64,000 nucleotides of DNA from an uncultured Modestobacter sp. (GTDB lineage: Bacteria; Actinomycetota; Actinomycetes; Mycobacteriales; Geodermatophilaceae): assembly GCF_947486615.1 (NCBI RefSeq), contig NZ_CANKUD010000013.1, positions 49,385 through 113,384 of the forward strand, in the 5' to 3' direction. The notes under the pieces were generated by a model, which searched no databases, was not told the origin of the DNA, and worked only from the letters and a program-made list of their open reading frames with translations. The translations under genes were made by a program, and so were the position numbers. Below are positions 53,695 through 62,536 of the stretch, piece after piece. Numbering within the stretch: the stretch's first letter is position 1; each line of letters opens with the position of its first letter.

Positions 53695-54419
53695 GACGCG
53701 AGCGCCTCGACCACGGCGCGGATCGGACCGGCGGAGGTCGCCAGCCGCGGGACGTCGTAGCTGACCGCGGTCGCCGAACCCGACGACGCGGCGACCGGCT
53801 CGGCCGCCCGCAGGTGCACCTCGGGCACCCCGGTCGCCGCGACCAGCGCAGCGACGTTCGACCCGCGCACCGAGCCGCCGGCCAGCACCTCGATCCGCCC
53901 GGCCGCGAGCTCGACCAGCCGGCGCAGCACCTCCGCACCCTGGGCAGCAGTGACCGCGCCACCGGAGGTGAGCACCCGGGACACCCCGGCCTCGATCAGC
54001 ACCGGCAGCGCCCAGGGCAGGTCGGGCAGCGTGTCGAACGCGCGGTGGAACGTCACCGGGCACGGCCCGGCCGCGGCGACCAGCCGGTCCAGCACGTCGA
54101 CGTCGATCCCGCCGTCGGCGGTCATCGCGCCCACCACGAAGCCCACCGGCACGGCGGCGTCGAGGGCCCGGACGGCGGCGATGTCGGCGAGCATCACGTC
54201 GACCTCGGCGGGGGAGTAGACGAAGTCCCCGGCGCGCGGCCGGATCAGCACCTGAACGCCGATCCGGGACACCCGATCCAGCACCGATCGCACCAGCCCG
54301 AGGGACGGCGTCGTGCCGCCCTCGGACAGCGCCGCGCACACCTCGACCCGGTCGGCGCCGCACGCCTCGGCGATCGGGGCGCCGTCGACGTCGTCGATGC
54401 AGATCTCGACGGCGGTCAC
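53691..54419 (-). CDS. cutC: CutC family TIM-barrel protein
   Basis: A 242-residue CutC protein. VEICIDDVDGAPIAEACGADRVEVCAALSEGGTTPSLG (quoted as ICIDD, ADRVEVCAALSEGGTTPS) is the signature start, RPRAGDFVYS and LTSGGAVTAAQGAEVL later blocks. The family was named for copper tolerance in E. coli, but its reaction is unclear and many members sit in sugar or amino-acid clusters. GTG 54419 overlaps the asparaginase stop. In this operon an enzymatic role on a sugar or amino-acid intermediate is more plausible than copper handling. Confidence 0.9.
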   Translation of the reverse strand: MTAVEICIDDVDGAPIAEACGADRVEVCAALSEGGTTPSLGLVRSVLDRVSRIGVQVLIRPRAGDFVYSPAEVDVMLADIAAVRALDAAVPVGFVVGAMTADGGIDVDVLDRLVAAAGPCPVTFHRAFDTLPDLPWALPVLIEAGVSRVLTSGGAVTAAQGAEVLRRLVELAAGRIEVLAGGSVRGSNVAALVAATGVPEVHLRAAEPVAASSGSATAVSYDVPRLATSAGPIRAVVEALAS

Positions 54420-55396
54420 CGGCTCGCCAGCCAGGCCCGGACGTCGGCACCCGGCTCGATCGCGCCGACCGGCACGCCGCCGCCGAGCACCGGCACCGAC
54501 GTCCACGCACTGGCAGCCGACACGTCGACGCCGAGCGCGCCCAGCACGGTCAGTGCCAGCAGGGTGGTGGCCCGCGGGTTGCCGTCGACGATCTTCATCG
54601 CCACCGCCTGACCCTCCGGCCCGGCCACGCCGATCACGCCCTCCGCTCCGCCCTTGGCGACCGTGCCGGGCACGAGCTCCATCACCGCGGAGTTCTGGTG
54701 CCCGGTGCCGCCGACGTAGAACGGGTGCGTCCGCATGGCGGAGGCCACCTCGGCGGCCGGGTCACCCACAGCGACAGCCAATGAACGGAAGGCACCAGCC
54801 AGCCCGCGCACGGTGGTGCCGAACAGCGGGGCGCCGCAGCCGTCGATCGCGTCGTGCCGCACCGGCGCGCCGGTGAGCTCCGCGGTCACCGCGCGCACGC
54901 GCTGCTGCAGCGGGTGCACCGGGTCCAGGTAGGTGTCGGTGTCCCAGCCGTTCACCGCGGAGGCCAGCAGCATCGCGGCGTGCTTGCCCGAGCAGTTCAT
55001 CCGCACCCGGCTCCGGTCGAAGCCGGCCTTGATCAGCCGGTGACGGGTGCCCTCGTCCTCGGGCCAGTCGGCCGGGCACTGCAGCGCCGCCTCGTCCAGC
55101 GACGCCCGCTCCAGCAGCCGGTCGACCACCTCGACGTGCGCGTCCTCGCCGGTGTGGCTGCCGGCGGCGATCGCCAGCTCCGGCCCGGTCAGCGGCGCGC
55201 CGGCGGTCAGGCAGGCCAGCGCCTGCAGCGGCTTGGTGGTCGACCGCGGCAGCACCGTGGCGTCGACGTCACCGAGGGACAGCGCGACCGAGCCGTCGGC
55301 GTCCAGGGCGAGCAGCGAGCCGAGGTGCCGGCTCTCCACCAGCCCCGAGCGGCGGACGACGGCGAGTTCAGCGAACAACGGGGGTCTCCAGTTCAC
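54416..55396 (-). CDS. L-asparaginase II (Rhizobium etli type)
   Basis: A 326-residue asparaginase of the type found in R. etli, unrelated to E. coli AnsA/AnsB. RSTTKPLQALACLTAG, AAGSHTGEDAHVE, MNCSGKHAAML and AIDGCGAPLFG are its conserved blocks, with Ser and Lys residues in the active site. It splits asparagine or related amides to aspartate and ammonia. It overlaps the GluD-type permease gene by 29 bp, so it is firmly part of the importer operon. No signal peptide, so it acts in the cytoplasm on imported substrate. Confidence 0.92.
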   Translation of the reverse strand: MNWRPPLFAELAVVRRSGLVESRHLGSLLALDADGSVALSLGDVDATVLPRSTTKPLQALACLTAGAPLTGPELAIAAGSHTGEDAHVEVVDRLLERASLDEAALQCPADWPEDEGTRHRLIKAGFDRSRVRMNCSGKHAAMLLASAVNGWDTDTYLDPVHPLQQRVRAVTAELTGAPVRHDAIDGCGAPLFGTTVRGLAGAFRSLAVAVGDPAAEVASAMRTHPFYVGGTGHQNSAVMELVPGTVAKGGAEGVIGVAGPEGQAVAMKIVDGNPRATTLLALTVLGALGVDVSAASAWTSVPVLGGGVPVGAIEPGADVRAWLASR

Positions 55397-56237
55397 GGTC
55401 GGCGGCCTGCTCGGTGGGCCCGGACGGCGGCGCCACCTGGCGCCGGACCCGGGTGCGCAGCCGTGCGGCCAGATAGGACAGCGCGCCGTTGAACACCAGG
55501 TAGACCAGCGCCACGACCAGGAAGGTCTGGATCAGCAGCCGGTTGTAGGCGCTCAGCACCTGCGCGCGGTAGAGCAGCTCGGTGAAGGCCACCACGTAGC
55601 CCAGCGAGGTGTCCTTGATCAAGCTCACCAGCTGGGTGATCAGCGACGGCGTCACGTGCCGCAGCGCCTGCGGCAGGACGACGAAGCGCATCGCCTGCCC
55701 GCGTCGGATGCCCAGGCTCAGCGCCGCCTCGGTCTGCCCGCGCGGCAGGGCGAGCACCCCGGCGCGGACGATCTCGGCGACCACCGCGGCGTTGGCGATG
55801 GTCAGCGGCACGGCCAGCTTCCACAGCAGCGGCAGGTTGATCCCGTAGGCGGGCAGCCCGAACAGCATCAGGTAGATCAGCAGCAGCACCGGGATGGTGC
55901 GGGCCACCTCGATGTAGCCGGTGGACAGCCAGCGCACCGGCCGGTGCTGGGACAGCCGGCCGACGGCCAGCAGCAGGCCGAACGCCCCGGACAGCACAGC
56001 GACCACGGCCGCGGCCAGCGCCGTCCCACGCAGTCCGACCAGCAGGTACGACCAGATCGGCCAGTCCAGGAAGGGGGTCCACCGGTCGGCGTCCAGCTGG
56101 CCGCGCGAGGCGAACTGCACCAGTGCGAGCGCCAGCAGCCCGGCCAGCACCAGGGCGCTGACCACCGAGCCGAGCAGGATCCGCCGCCGGGCACGTGGCC
56201 CGGGGGCGTCGTAGAGGAAGGCGCCGCTGTGGCTCAT
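55368..56237 (-). CDS. Amino-acid ABC importer permease (GluD type)
   Basis: A 289-residue HisM/GluD-type permease. SLGIRRGQAMRFVVLPQALRHVTPSL is the EAA-like loop of amino-acid permeases (quoted as GQAMRFVVLPQALR). Longer than GluC because of an N-terminal extra helix. ATG 56237 overlaps the GluC-type stop (ATGA). Heterodimer partner of the next protein. Confidence 0.92.
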   Translation of the reverse strand: MSHSGAFLYDAPGPRARRRILLGSVVSALVLAGLLALALVQFASRGQLDADRWTPFLDWPIWSYLLVGLRGTALAAAVVAVLSGAFGLLLAVGRLSQHRPVRWLSTGYIEVARTIPVLLLIYLMLFGLPAYGINLPLLWKLAVPLTIANAAVVAEIVRAGVLALPRGQTEAALSLGIRRGQAMRFVVLPQALRHVTPSLITQLVSLIKDTSLGYVVAFTELLYRAQVLSAYNRLLIQTFLVVALVYLVFNGALSYLAARLRTRVRRQVAPPSGPTEQAADRELETPVVR

Positions 56238-56878
56238 CGGTGGATCGCCACCTTCTTCTCGATCCGCCCGGCGGCCAGCCCGATGGCCAGCGCGAGCGCC
56301 ATGTAGGTGAGGCCGGCGGCGGTGAAGATCGGGATCGGCTGGGCCGCGACCAGGTTCACCTTGTTCACCGCCGAGGTCAGCTCGACCACGCCGACCGTGG
56401 CGGCCAGCGCGGTGTTCATCAACAGCGCGATCATCACGTTGCCCAGTGGCTGGACGACCGCACGCACCGCCTGCGGCACGACCACGAACCGCAGCGTCTG
56501 CGACAGTCGCAGCCCCAGCGCCCGGGCCGCCTCCACCTGGCCGGCCGCGACGGTGTTGATCCCGCTGCGCACCGCCTCGGCGACGTAGGCCGCCTCGTAC
56601 ACGACCAGCACCACGATCACCGTGGTGGTCAGCGGCATGAGCAGCCCGGCGTCGGGCAGCGCGAAGACGAACAGCAGCAGCAGCGCCAGCAGCGGGATGT
56701 TGACGAACACCTGCACGTAGGCGAACGCGGCCCCGCGCAGCACCGGGATGGGGCTCACCCGGGCCACGGTGACCAGCACCCCGAGCACGAGGGAGCCGAC
56801 CGCGGAGACCACCAGGATCAGCACGGTGGTCCCGAGCGCCCTCAGCAAGGGGTCCAGGTTCTCGATCAGTGCACTCAC
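56234..56878 (-). CDS. Amino-acid ABC importer permease (GluC type)
   Basis: A 214-residue permease with five membrane segments. EAARALGLRLSQTLRFVVVPQAVRAVVQPL (quoted as EAARALGLRLSQTLRFVV) is the standard coupling loop of the amino-acid subfamily. It begins 56 bp after the binding-protein gene. Confidence 0.92.
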   Translation of the reverse strand: MSALIENLDPLLRALGTTVLILVVSAVGSLVLGVLVTVARVSPIPVLRGAAFAYVQVFVNIPLLALLLLFVFALPDAGLLMPLTTTVIVVLVVYEAAYVAEAVRSGINTVAAGQVEAARALGLRLSQTLRFVVVPQAVRAVVQPLGNVMIALLMNTALAATVGVVELTSAVNKVNLVAAQPIPIFTAAGLTYMALALAIGLAAGRIEKKVAIHR

Positions 56879-56934
56879 GTCGTCGTCCTCTGCTGGCTCT
56901 GCTGCTGCCTCAGGGCTGCTGTGTCACGGCCGGG

Positions 56935-57894
56935 TCAGGAGCCCGGCACCGAGCCGATCTCCGGCGGGGTCGGGGCGTCGCCCTCGACGACCGTGCCGAG
57001 GGTCGCCTCCCAGATCTCGGCCCACGAGCCGTCGTCCTCGATCTCGGTCAGCCAGGTGTTCACGAAGTCCTTGAAGTCCGGGTCCTGCGGAGGCAGGCCG
57101 ATGCCGTAGGGCTCCTCGGTGAACGGCTGGACGGCGACCTTGATGTCGTCGTTCTGCGCCGCCGCGGCCAGCAGCAGGGTGTAGTCCTGCACGTAGGCGT
57201 CACCGCGGCCCTGCACCAGCGCCTGCACCGCCTGCGGGTCGGTGGCGAAGCTGGTCACCTCGGCGCCCGGGGCCACCTCGGGGACGGCGGTGACGGCGGG
57301 GGTGTTGGCGCCGACGATGACGTTCCTGCCGTCGAGGTCCTCGACGCTGGTGATGTCGTCGTTGTCGGCGGCGACGGCCACCGCGAGACCGGAGGTGAAG
57401 TACGGGCCGGCGAAGCTGATCTGCTCGTCCCGCTCCTCGGTGATCGTGTAGGTGTTGAAGACGACGTCGACGGTGCCGTTCTGCAGCAGCGCCTCCCGGG
57501 TCTCCGACGCAGGCGGCACGATCTCGATGTTCGGCTCGCCCAGGATGTAGATGGCCAGCATCTTCGCCAGGTCGATGTCGAAGCCCTCGACGTCGTCGGG
57601 GCTGCTCGGGTCCTGCTGGGAGAGCAGTGGCGCGTCGAGGGCGGCGGCGACGCGCAGCACGCCCCGCTCCTTGATCTCGGCCATCGTCGACTCGGGGAGG
57701 ATCAGCTCGTCGTCGGCGACCGGCGCGTCCTCGTAGACGGCGTCCAGGCCGGCGGCGGCCTCGTTGTCACCACCACCGCCCGGGACGGCGTCGGAGGAGT
57801 CGGACGAGCCGCACCCGGCGATCGCCACCGAGGCGGTGGCCAGCACGGCGGTGATCAGCGGGAGGCGACGCCGGGGAAGGCGGATGTCTCGCAT
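56935..57894 (-). CDS. Amino-acid ABC importer substrate-binding lipoprotein (GluB type)
   Basis: A 319-residue family 3 binding protein. The lipobox is VAIAGC. IKERGVLRVAAALDAPLLSQQDPSSPDDVEGFDIDLAKMLA (part: GFDIDLAKMLA) and VDVVFNTYTITEERDEQISFAGPYF (part: ITEERDEQISFAGPY) are standard. Acidic and polar amino acids are the usual ligands, but the pocket cannot be read by eye, and the operon context allows a sugar-linked amino acid. Confidence 0.92.
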   Translation of the reverse strand: MRDIRLPRRRLPLITAVLATASVAIAGCGSSDSSDAVPGGGGDNEAAAGLDAVYEDAPVADDELILPESTMAEIKERGVLRVAAALDAPLLSQQDPSSPDDVEGFDIDLAKMLAIYILGEPNIEIVPPASETREALLQNGTVDVVFNTYTITEERDEQISFAGPYFTSGLAVAVAADNDDITSVEDLDGRNVIVGANTPAVTAVPEVAPGAEVTSFATDPQAVQALVQGRGDAYVQDYTLLLAAAAQNDDIKVAVQPFTEEPYGIGLPPQDPDFKDFVNTWLTEIEDDGSWAEIWEATLGTVVEGDAPTPPEIGSVPGS

Positions 57895-57976
57895 GCCTTG
57901 CCTTTCTGGTGAGCCCTGCGCAGGGAGCGGCGCCGGGTGGAGGGAGGGCGGATCTGCCCGGGGGTGCGCTCGGCCG

Positions 57977-58717
57977 TCAGTGGGCGAGCACGTTGGAGAG
58001 GAACGAGCGGGCGCGCTCGCTCCGGGTGGCGTCGAAGAACTCCGCCGGTGGGGCCTCTTCGACGATGGAGCCGGCGTCCATGAAGACGACGCGGTCGGCG
58101 GCGCGGCGGGCGAAGCCCATCTCGTGGGTGACCACGACCATGGTCATGCCGTCGGCGGCGAGCGAGGCCATCACCTCGAGCACCTCGTTGACCATCTCCG
58201 GGTCCAGCGCCGAGGTCGGCTCGTCGAAGAGCATCAGCTTGGGGTGCATGGCCAGCGAGCGGGCGATCGCGGCGCGCTGCTGCTGGCCGCCGGAGAGCTG
58301 GGCGGGGACGCGGTCGGCCTTGTCGGCGATGCCCACCCGCTCCAGCAGTGCCATCGCCTCGTCGCGGGCGGTCGCCCTGGCCACCTTGCGCACCTTCAGC
58401 GGGGCCAGCATCACGTTGTCCAGCACGCTCAGGTGGCCGAACAGGTTGAACGACTGGAAGACCATGCCGACGTCGGCGCGCAGCTGCGCCAGCTGCGGGC
58501 CCTCCACGGGCAACAGCTCGCCGTCCACCCGGATCTCGCCGGCGTCGATCGGCTCCAGCCGGTTGATCGTGCGGCACAGCGTCGATTTGCCCGAGCCGGA
58601 CGGGCCGATGACCACGACCACCTCGCGCGGGGCGACGTCCAGGTCGATCGAGCGCAGCACGTGCAGGTCGCCGAAGTGCTTCTCGACGCCGCGCATGCTC
58701 ACCATCGGCGTGCTCAT
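57977..58717 (-). CDS. Amino-acid ABC importer ATPase (GluA type)
   Basis: A 246-residue ATPase. Walker [10 protein letters not shown] near residue 38, signature LSGGQQQR near 140, Walker [15 protein letters not shown]. This length and [21 protein letters not shown]-loop are those of GlnQ/GluA. ATG 58717 is chosen, with GAGGAG 8 bases upstream; ATG 58732 is in frame. It heads the seven-gene operon (ATPase, binding protein, two permeases, asparaginase, CutC, ROK kinase) and diverges from the ROK regulator. Confidence 0.93.
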   Translation of the reverse strand: MSTPMVSMRGVEKHFGDLHVLRSIDLDVAPREVVVVIGPSGSGKSTLCRTINRLEPIDAGEIRVDGELLPVEGPQLAQLRADVGMVFQSFNLFGHLSVLDNVMLAPLKVRKVARATARDEAMALLERVGIADKADRVPAQLSGGQQQRAAIARSLAMHPKLMLFDEPTSALDPEMVNEVLEVMASLAADGMTMVVVTHEMGFARRAADRVVFMDAGSIVEEAPPAEFFDATRSERARSFLSNVLAH

Positions 58718-58857
58718 CGCCCTGCTCCTCACGATCGACCCTGAACGTTGAGGGAAGGCTAAGTGGCGTTCGTTACAACGAGAAGTCCATCAAGTATTTC
58801 CACTTCCGGAGTAAGTGCCCGTTGCTTCGGACGACGGCCGTTGCTTCACTGACCGCC
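58718..58857. promoter_or_regulatory. Divergent promoter/operator region, importer operon and ROK regulator
   Basis: 140 bp, noticeably AT-richer than the flanks. It contains TCGTT-AC-AACGA (58770-58781), CACTT-ccggagt-AAGTG (58801-58817) and a direct repeat CCGTTGCTTC (58819-58828, 58838-58847). One or more are likely sites of the ROK regulator. No secure -35/-10 pair was assigned. Confidence 0.5.
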
Positions 58858-60036
58858 ATGTCCACCCCCGCCGCTGACCGGTCGGCCACCTCCCCGAGCG
58901 AGGTGCTGTCGCTGGTCCGGCTCGGCCGGGCCACCTCGCGGGCCGACGTCGCCCGGGAGACGGGGCTGTCGGCGACCACCGCTGCCGCCCGGGTGGAGAT
59001 GCTCATCCGGCGCGGCTGGCTCGTGGAGACCGGCAGCGGGCCGTCGGCCGGCGGGCGGCCGCCACGCCGGCTGGAGATGCGCGGCGCGGCCGGCCTGGTC
59101 GCCGCGGTCAGCCTGGGGGAGCGGCACGCGGCCATCGCCGTCCTGGACGCCGCCGGCAGGCAGGTGGCCGAGCAGCACCTGCCGATCGTGATCGCCGACG
59201 GTCCGGAGGCGGTGCTGCGCACCGTGGCCACGTCCATCACCGAGGCAGTCGCCGGACTGGACGCCGCCCCGCCGTTGCTCGCGATGTGCGTCGGCGTGCC
59301 CGGACCGGTCAGCGTGCGCACCGGCCTGGTGGTCTCCCCGGCCCGGATGCCCGGCTGGAACGGCGCGGACGTCGCGGCGATCGCCGGGCAGTGGCTGGAC
59401 GTGCCGGTGATCGTGCAGAACGACGCCAACCTGATGGCGCTCGGCGAGCACGCCGCCGGTGGGTCGGCGCCGGAGGACATGGTGTTCGTCAAGGTCGGCT
59501 CGGGCATCGGCTGCGGCGTCGTCGTCGGTGGCGCGCTGCACCGGGGCAGTGGCGGGTTCGCCGGCGACATCAGCCACACCACCGTGCCGGGCGCCCCGGC
59601 GGTGCCCTGCTCGTGCGGTCGGGTCGGCTGCCTGGACGCGGTGGCCAGCGGCGCCGCGCTGGTCGAGCAGCTCGCCGAACGCGGGGTCGCCTCGTCGGGC
59701 ACCGAGGGGATGCTCGACCTCGCCCGCGACGCGCACCCGCTGACCACCCAGCTGCTGCGCGAGGCGGGCGGCAGCACCGGCACCGTGCTGTCGACGATCC
59801 TCAACTTCTTCAACCCGCAGCGGCTGGTCATCGGCGGGCACCTGAGCAGCGCCGAGGCCTTCGTCGCCGGCGTCCGCTCGGCGATCTACGCGCAGTGCCC
59901 GCCGATGATCACCGACGGTCTGGAGATCGCGGTGAGCCGGGTCGGCCAGCAGGCCGCCCTCCTCGGAGCCGGTCGGGAGGCGCTGGACCTGGCGTTCTCC
60001 CCGGAGCAGCTGGCGGCGCGGGCGGCGGTTCGCTGA
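58858..60036 (+). CDS. ROK family transcriptional regulator
   Basis: A 392-residue ROK repressor. The N-terminal winged helix reads LGRATSRADVARETGLSATTAAARVEMLIRRGWL (quoted as RADVARETGLSATTAAARV). The ROK domain shows DANLMALGEHAAGG, KVGSGIGCGVVV and the zinc motif CSCGRVGCLDA. The usual phosphate-binding DxGGT loop is weak (AVSLGERH), as expected of a non-kinase. It probably senses a sugar or sugar phosphate made by the neighbouring kinase. ATG 58858 fits the usual start. Confidence 0.92.
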   Translation: MSTPAADRSATSPSEVLSLVRLGRATSRADVARETGLSATTAAARVEMLIRRGWLVETGSGPSAGGRPPRRLEMRGAAGLVAAVSLGERHAAIAVLDAAGRQVAEQHLPIVIADGPEAVLRTVATSITEAVAGLDAAPPLLAMCVGVPGPVSVRTGLVVSPARMPGWNGADVAAIAGQWLDVPVIVQNDANLMALGEHAAGGSAPEDMVFVKVGSGIGCGVVVGGALHRGSGGFAGDISHTTVPGAPAVPCSCGRVGCLDAVASGAALVEQLAERGVASSGTEGMLDLARDAHPLTTQLLREAGGSTGTVLSTILNFFNPQRLVIGGHLSSAEAFVAGVRSAIYAQCPPMITDGLEIAVSRVGQQAALLGAGREALDLAFSPEQLAARAAVR

Positions 60037-60080
60037 GCCGGGTGTGACTGCTGCGCCGGGTGGTGTGACGACTCGGAAAC

Positions 60081-60118
60081 GAGCACGCGCCGTGCGCGTT
60101 TCACCACCGCGCGTGCTC
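60081..60118 (+). terminator. Hairpin terminator after the ROK regulator
   Basis: GAGCACGCGC (60081-60090) pairs perfectly with GCGCGTGCTC (60109-60118), loop 18, located 45 bp after the stop. Confidence 0.7.
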
Positions 60119-60176
60119 CACGCTGCACCCGAGTGATCACCGGGGAACGTGGTCATCGGGGAACGAGGAGTGCGAC

Positions 60177-60710
60177 ATGCGCGGGATCGTCGTGATCGAC
60201 CAGCCGGTCGAGGACCGGGTCGTGGGCTGGCACGTCAGCGTCGGTGACGGCCTCGAGTCGACGATGGCCGGCGCCTGGGTGCTCCCCGCCGACGACCCGC
60301 GGATCGCCACGCTGCTGACCGGCCGGGTGCTGGTCACCACGGACAAGGCCGCCGCGCGGTTCGGTCGCGGCTCCGACGTCGGCGCCCTCGCCATGGCCAT
60401 CGTCGCCGAGACCAGCGCGCTGGACGCCGCCTTCGCCGCACACCTGGCCGCGCTGCCGTCGTCCCGGCGCAGCCTGGTCGCCCCGCGCTGGCCGCGGATG
60501 GCCCTGCGCCCGACCCGGGTCACCGCCGGCGACCCGCTGGCCAGTGGCGCGCTCACCCTGGCCCGCTGGGTCTCCGAGCTGCTGGCCGCCTGGGACCAGA
60601 TCGAGAAGGAGCGGCTGGCCCGCCCCTTCCTCGCCGCCCGCGGTGGCGACCGGGCCCGCGCGTTCCCGCCCGGCTGGGGCGTGGCCGCACCCGTCGCGCT
60701 GGCCGCCTGA
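60177..60710 (+). CDS. Hypothetical protein
   Basis: A 177-residue cytosolic-looking protein. MRGIVVIDQPVEDRVVGWHVSVGDGLE starts it; WVLPADDPRIATLLTGRVLVTTDKAAARFGRG (part) and RWVSELLAAWDQIEKERLARPFLAARGG follow. Alternating strand and helix, no motif recognised. It has ATG 60177 with GAGGAG upstream at a good distance. The next gene follows 136 bp later in the same direction. Confidence 0.7.
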   Translation: MRGIVVIDQPVEDRVVGWHVSVGDGLESTMAGAWVLPADDPRIATLLTGRVLVTTDKAAARFGRGSDVGALAMAIVAETSALDAAFAAHLAALPSSRRSLVAPRWPRMALRPTRVTAGDPLASGALTLARWVSELLAAWDQIEKERLARPFLAARGGDRARAFPPGWGVAAPVALAA

Positions 60711-60845
60711 GCGTCGTCCCACCTGTCACTCGTGCACCCGTCCGACGCAGGCGTCGCGCGACACCGCCGGCCTGACCCGCCGCCGGTCCACTGGTCGCCA
60801 GTCTCTCCCCAGCAGCGCCACCGGGCGCTCGAGCAGAGGAGCGAC

Positions 60846-61448
60846 GTGGCCCAGGAGCGCACCGGCACCGCACCGCAGGACCGCACCCTGGTCTGCGCGG
60901 GCACGCTGCTGTCGCTGCTGGTCGTCCTGGTCGCGGTCGCCGGCGGGCTGCCCACCGCCGTGGGTGTGCTCGGCGCCGTCGTGGGCGCCGTCGGGGCGGT
61001 CGCGCTGGTGCGCGGTCAGGCTCCCCGGCTGCACGTCGTCGGCCGGCCGGCCGGTGCGGTCGTGCTCGGCGTCGGCGCGGTGACCATGGGCGCCGCCGTC
61101 GTCCTCTCGGTCGGCGCCCCGGGCGCCGTGGCCGACACCGCGCTCGAGGCGGCGCCCGCCACCCCGCAGGCGCAGCAGGCCGCCCCGGTGGCGGCGGCGC
61201 CGACGCTGGCGGTCACCTGCCCGGCCGGGTTCGGCGCCTCACCGCTGTTCGGCCACGACGTCACGGCCACGGCGCCGTACTCGGTGGCCATCGACTACGG
61301 CGACGGCGACGAGTACACCCACGACGACCAGCACCTGTCCGCCGTCTTCTCGCACACGTACCTGGCCGCGGGCGACTACGAGGTGACCGCCGTCGTCACC
61401 GACGCCACCGGCCAGACCGCCACCGCCAGCTGCACCTACCGCTGGTGA
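60846..61448 (+). CDS. Membrane protein with outside PKD-like domain
   Basis: A 200-residue protein. Three membrane helices (VCAGTLLSLLVVLVAVAGGL, GVLGAVVGAVGAVALV, AVVLGVGAVTMGAAVVLSV) precede an Ala/Pro/Gln linker and a C-terminal PKD-like beta domain: SVAIDYGDGDEYTHD and FSHTYLAAGDYEVTAVVTDATGQTA. Two Cys (TCPAG, SCTYRW) may bond. The start GTG 60846 has AGAGGAG 4 bases upstream. PKD domains act in adhesion or binding outside the cell. Convergent with the NlpC/P60 gene. Confidence 0.8.
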   Translation: MAQERTGTAPQDRTLVCAGTLLSLLVVLVAVAGGLPTAVGVLGAVVGAVGAVALVRGQAPRLHVVGRPAGAVVLGVGAVTMGAAVVLSVGAPGAVADTALEAAPATPQAQQAAPVAAAPTLAVTCPAGFGASPLFGHDVTATAPYSVAIDYGDGDEYTHDDQHLSAVFSHTYLAAGDYEVTAVVTDATGQTATASCTYRW

Positions 61449-61451
61449 GCA

Positions 61452-61483
61452 CCGCGGGTGCCCCCGGCCGGGGGCACCCGCGG
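61452..61483. terminator. Strong bidirectional terminator
   Basis: CCGCGGGTGCCCCC (61452-61465) and GGGGGCACCCGCGG (61470-61483) pair perfectly around GGCC. It lies exactly between the convergent PKD and NlpC/P60 genes. Confidence 0.88.
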
Positions 61484-61489
61484 CGGACC

Positions 61490-62011
61490 TCAGACCAGCC
61501 GGCGGGCGGAGTGGTAGCCCCACATCTGGTCGACGTTCGCGATCTTGACGACGTCGCCGCTGGTCGGCGCGTGCACCATCTGGCCGTTGCCGATGTAGAT
61601 GCCCACGTGACCCACCGGGTCGTAGAAGAACACCAGGTCACCGGGCTGCAGGTCGGCGCGGGCGACAGGAGTGCCCATCGTCGACTGCATCCGCGACGAG
61701 TGCGGCAGCGAGACGCCGGCCGCCGCGAAGGCGTACTGGGTCAGGCCCGAGCAGTCGTAGGAGTTCGGGCCGGCGCCGGCCCAGACGTAGGGCTTGCCCT
61801 GCTGGGCGAGCGCGGTGTCGACGGCCACCTGGGCCGCGACGTTCGGGGCGACGACGGGGGCCACCGGTGCGGCCACCGGCGGCGCGCTGCCGCCCGCCGA
61901 GGCCTGGGCGGCCACCGGGGTGAGGACGACGCCCGCGCTGGCGAAGAGGGCGATCAGCGCCCGCCGTCCGGCTCGGGGGGAGCGGCGGGGTGAGGTGTGC
62001 ATGGTCGTCAT
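61490..62011 (-). CDS. NlpC/P60 cell-wall endopeptidase
   Basis: A 173-residue secreted hydrolase. A signal peptide (RRALIALFASAGVVLTPVAAQASA) precedes the domain. NSYDCSGLTQYAF holds the catalytic Cys, GHVGIYIGNG the His and MVHAP the third residue. It cuts peptide stems of peptidoglycan. The upstream c-di-AMP riboswitch suggests that its expression is turned down at high c-di-AMP, as for related resuscitation and wall hydrolases in actinobacteria. Confidence 0.95.
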   Translation of the reverse strand: MTTMHTSPRRSPRAGRRALIALFASAGVVLTPVAAQASAGGSAPPVAAPVAPVVAPNVAAQVAVDTALAQQGKPYVWAGAGPNSYDCSGLTQYAFAAAGVSLPHSSRMQSTMGTPVARADLQPGDLVFFYDPVGHVGIYIGNGQMVHAPTSGDVVKIANVDQMWGYHSARRLV

Positions 62012-62040
62012 GGACGACGTGTCTCCTTGTTCTCCTCGAC

Positions 62041-62185
62041 CGCCTACCGAGTTAGCTGACGGGTTCGGGCGGGGAACTCGCCCGGCGCGACCGTGCTGGC
62101 TCGCGCTTCACCCCAGAACTGCGATGGGTCCCCGGTCCGGGCTCGCGGCCGCCGTGTCGCGGCGGCCGCCCGGTTCGGCGGTGCC
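62041..62185 (-). ncRNA. c-di-AMP (ydaO-yuaA) riboswitch
   Basis: On the minus strand upstream of the NlpC/P60 gene the leader contains GGGGACCC, then TGGGGTGAA, then CCCGAACCCGTCAGCTAAC followed by GGTAGGCG. These are the strongly conserved blocks of the ydaO riboswitch and appear in the right order. The 3' end is ~30 bases before the ATG; the 5' end is approximate. Actinobacterial NlpC/P60 and rpf genes commonly carry it. Confidence 0.88.
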
Positions 62186-62476
62186 CGGCGGGTCGTCACC
62201 ACGGGCGGTGACGTCTCGAACCCGGCGGGCGGCACGACCGTAAGCAGCCTCGCCGGGGTTCGCTGACGACCGGATCGAGGCTTCTGGAGCCCGAAACGAG
62301 ACCGCCCGGTGCCGGGCGTGACACGACTCGCCGGAGCCGACCTGCGATGCCGCCGATGCGTCTGCCGAGTCGGTCGGCGTGTCGGATCGAGGGATCGGCG
62401 GCCCGGTCATCTGCGGTCAGTTGCGCGCGCCCGAACGGTGCGTCACCGGGTGACCACGAGCAGGCCGCCACCCGGA

Positions 62477-62522
62477 ACGACGACCGCCCCGCGCCGGCGG
62501 GCCGGGGCGGGGCGGTCGTCGT
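62477..62522 (-). terminator. Terminator of the HesB-like gene
   Basis: ACGACGACCGCCCC (62477-62490) and GGGGCGGTCGTCGT (62509-62522) are perfect complements, loop 18 bases, 14 bp past the stop of the minus-strand gene. Confidence 0.8.
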
Positions 62523-62536
62523 GGAACGTGCGGAGG

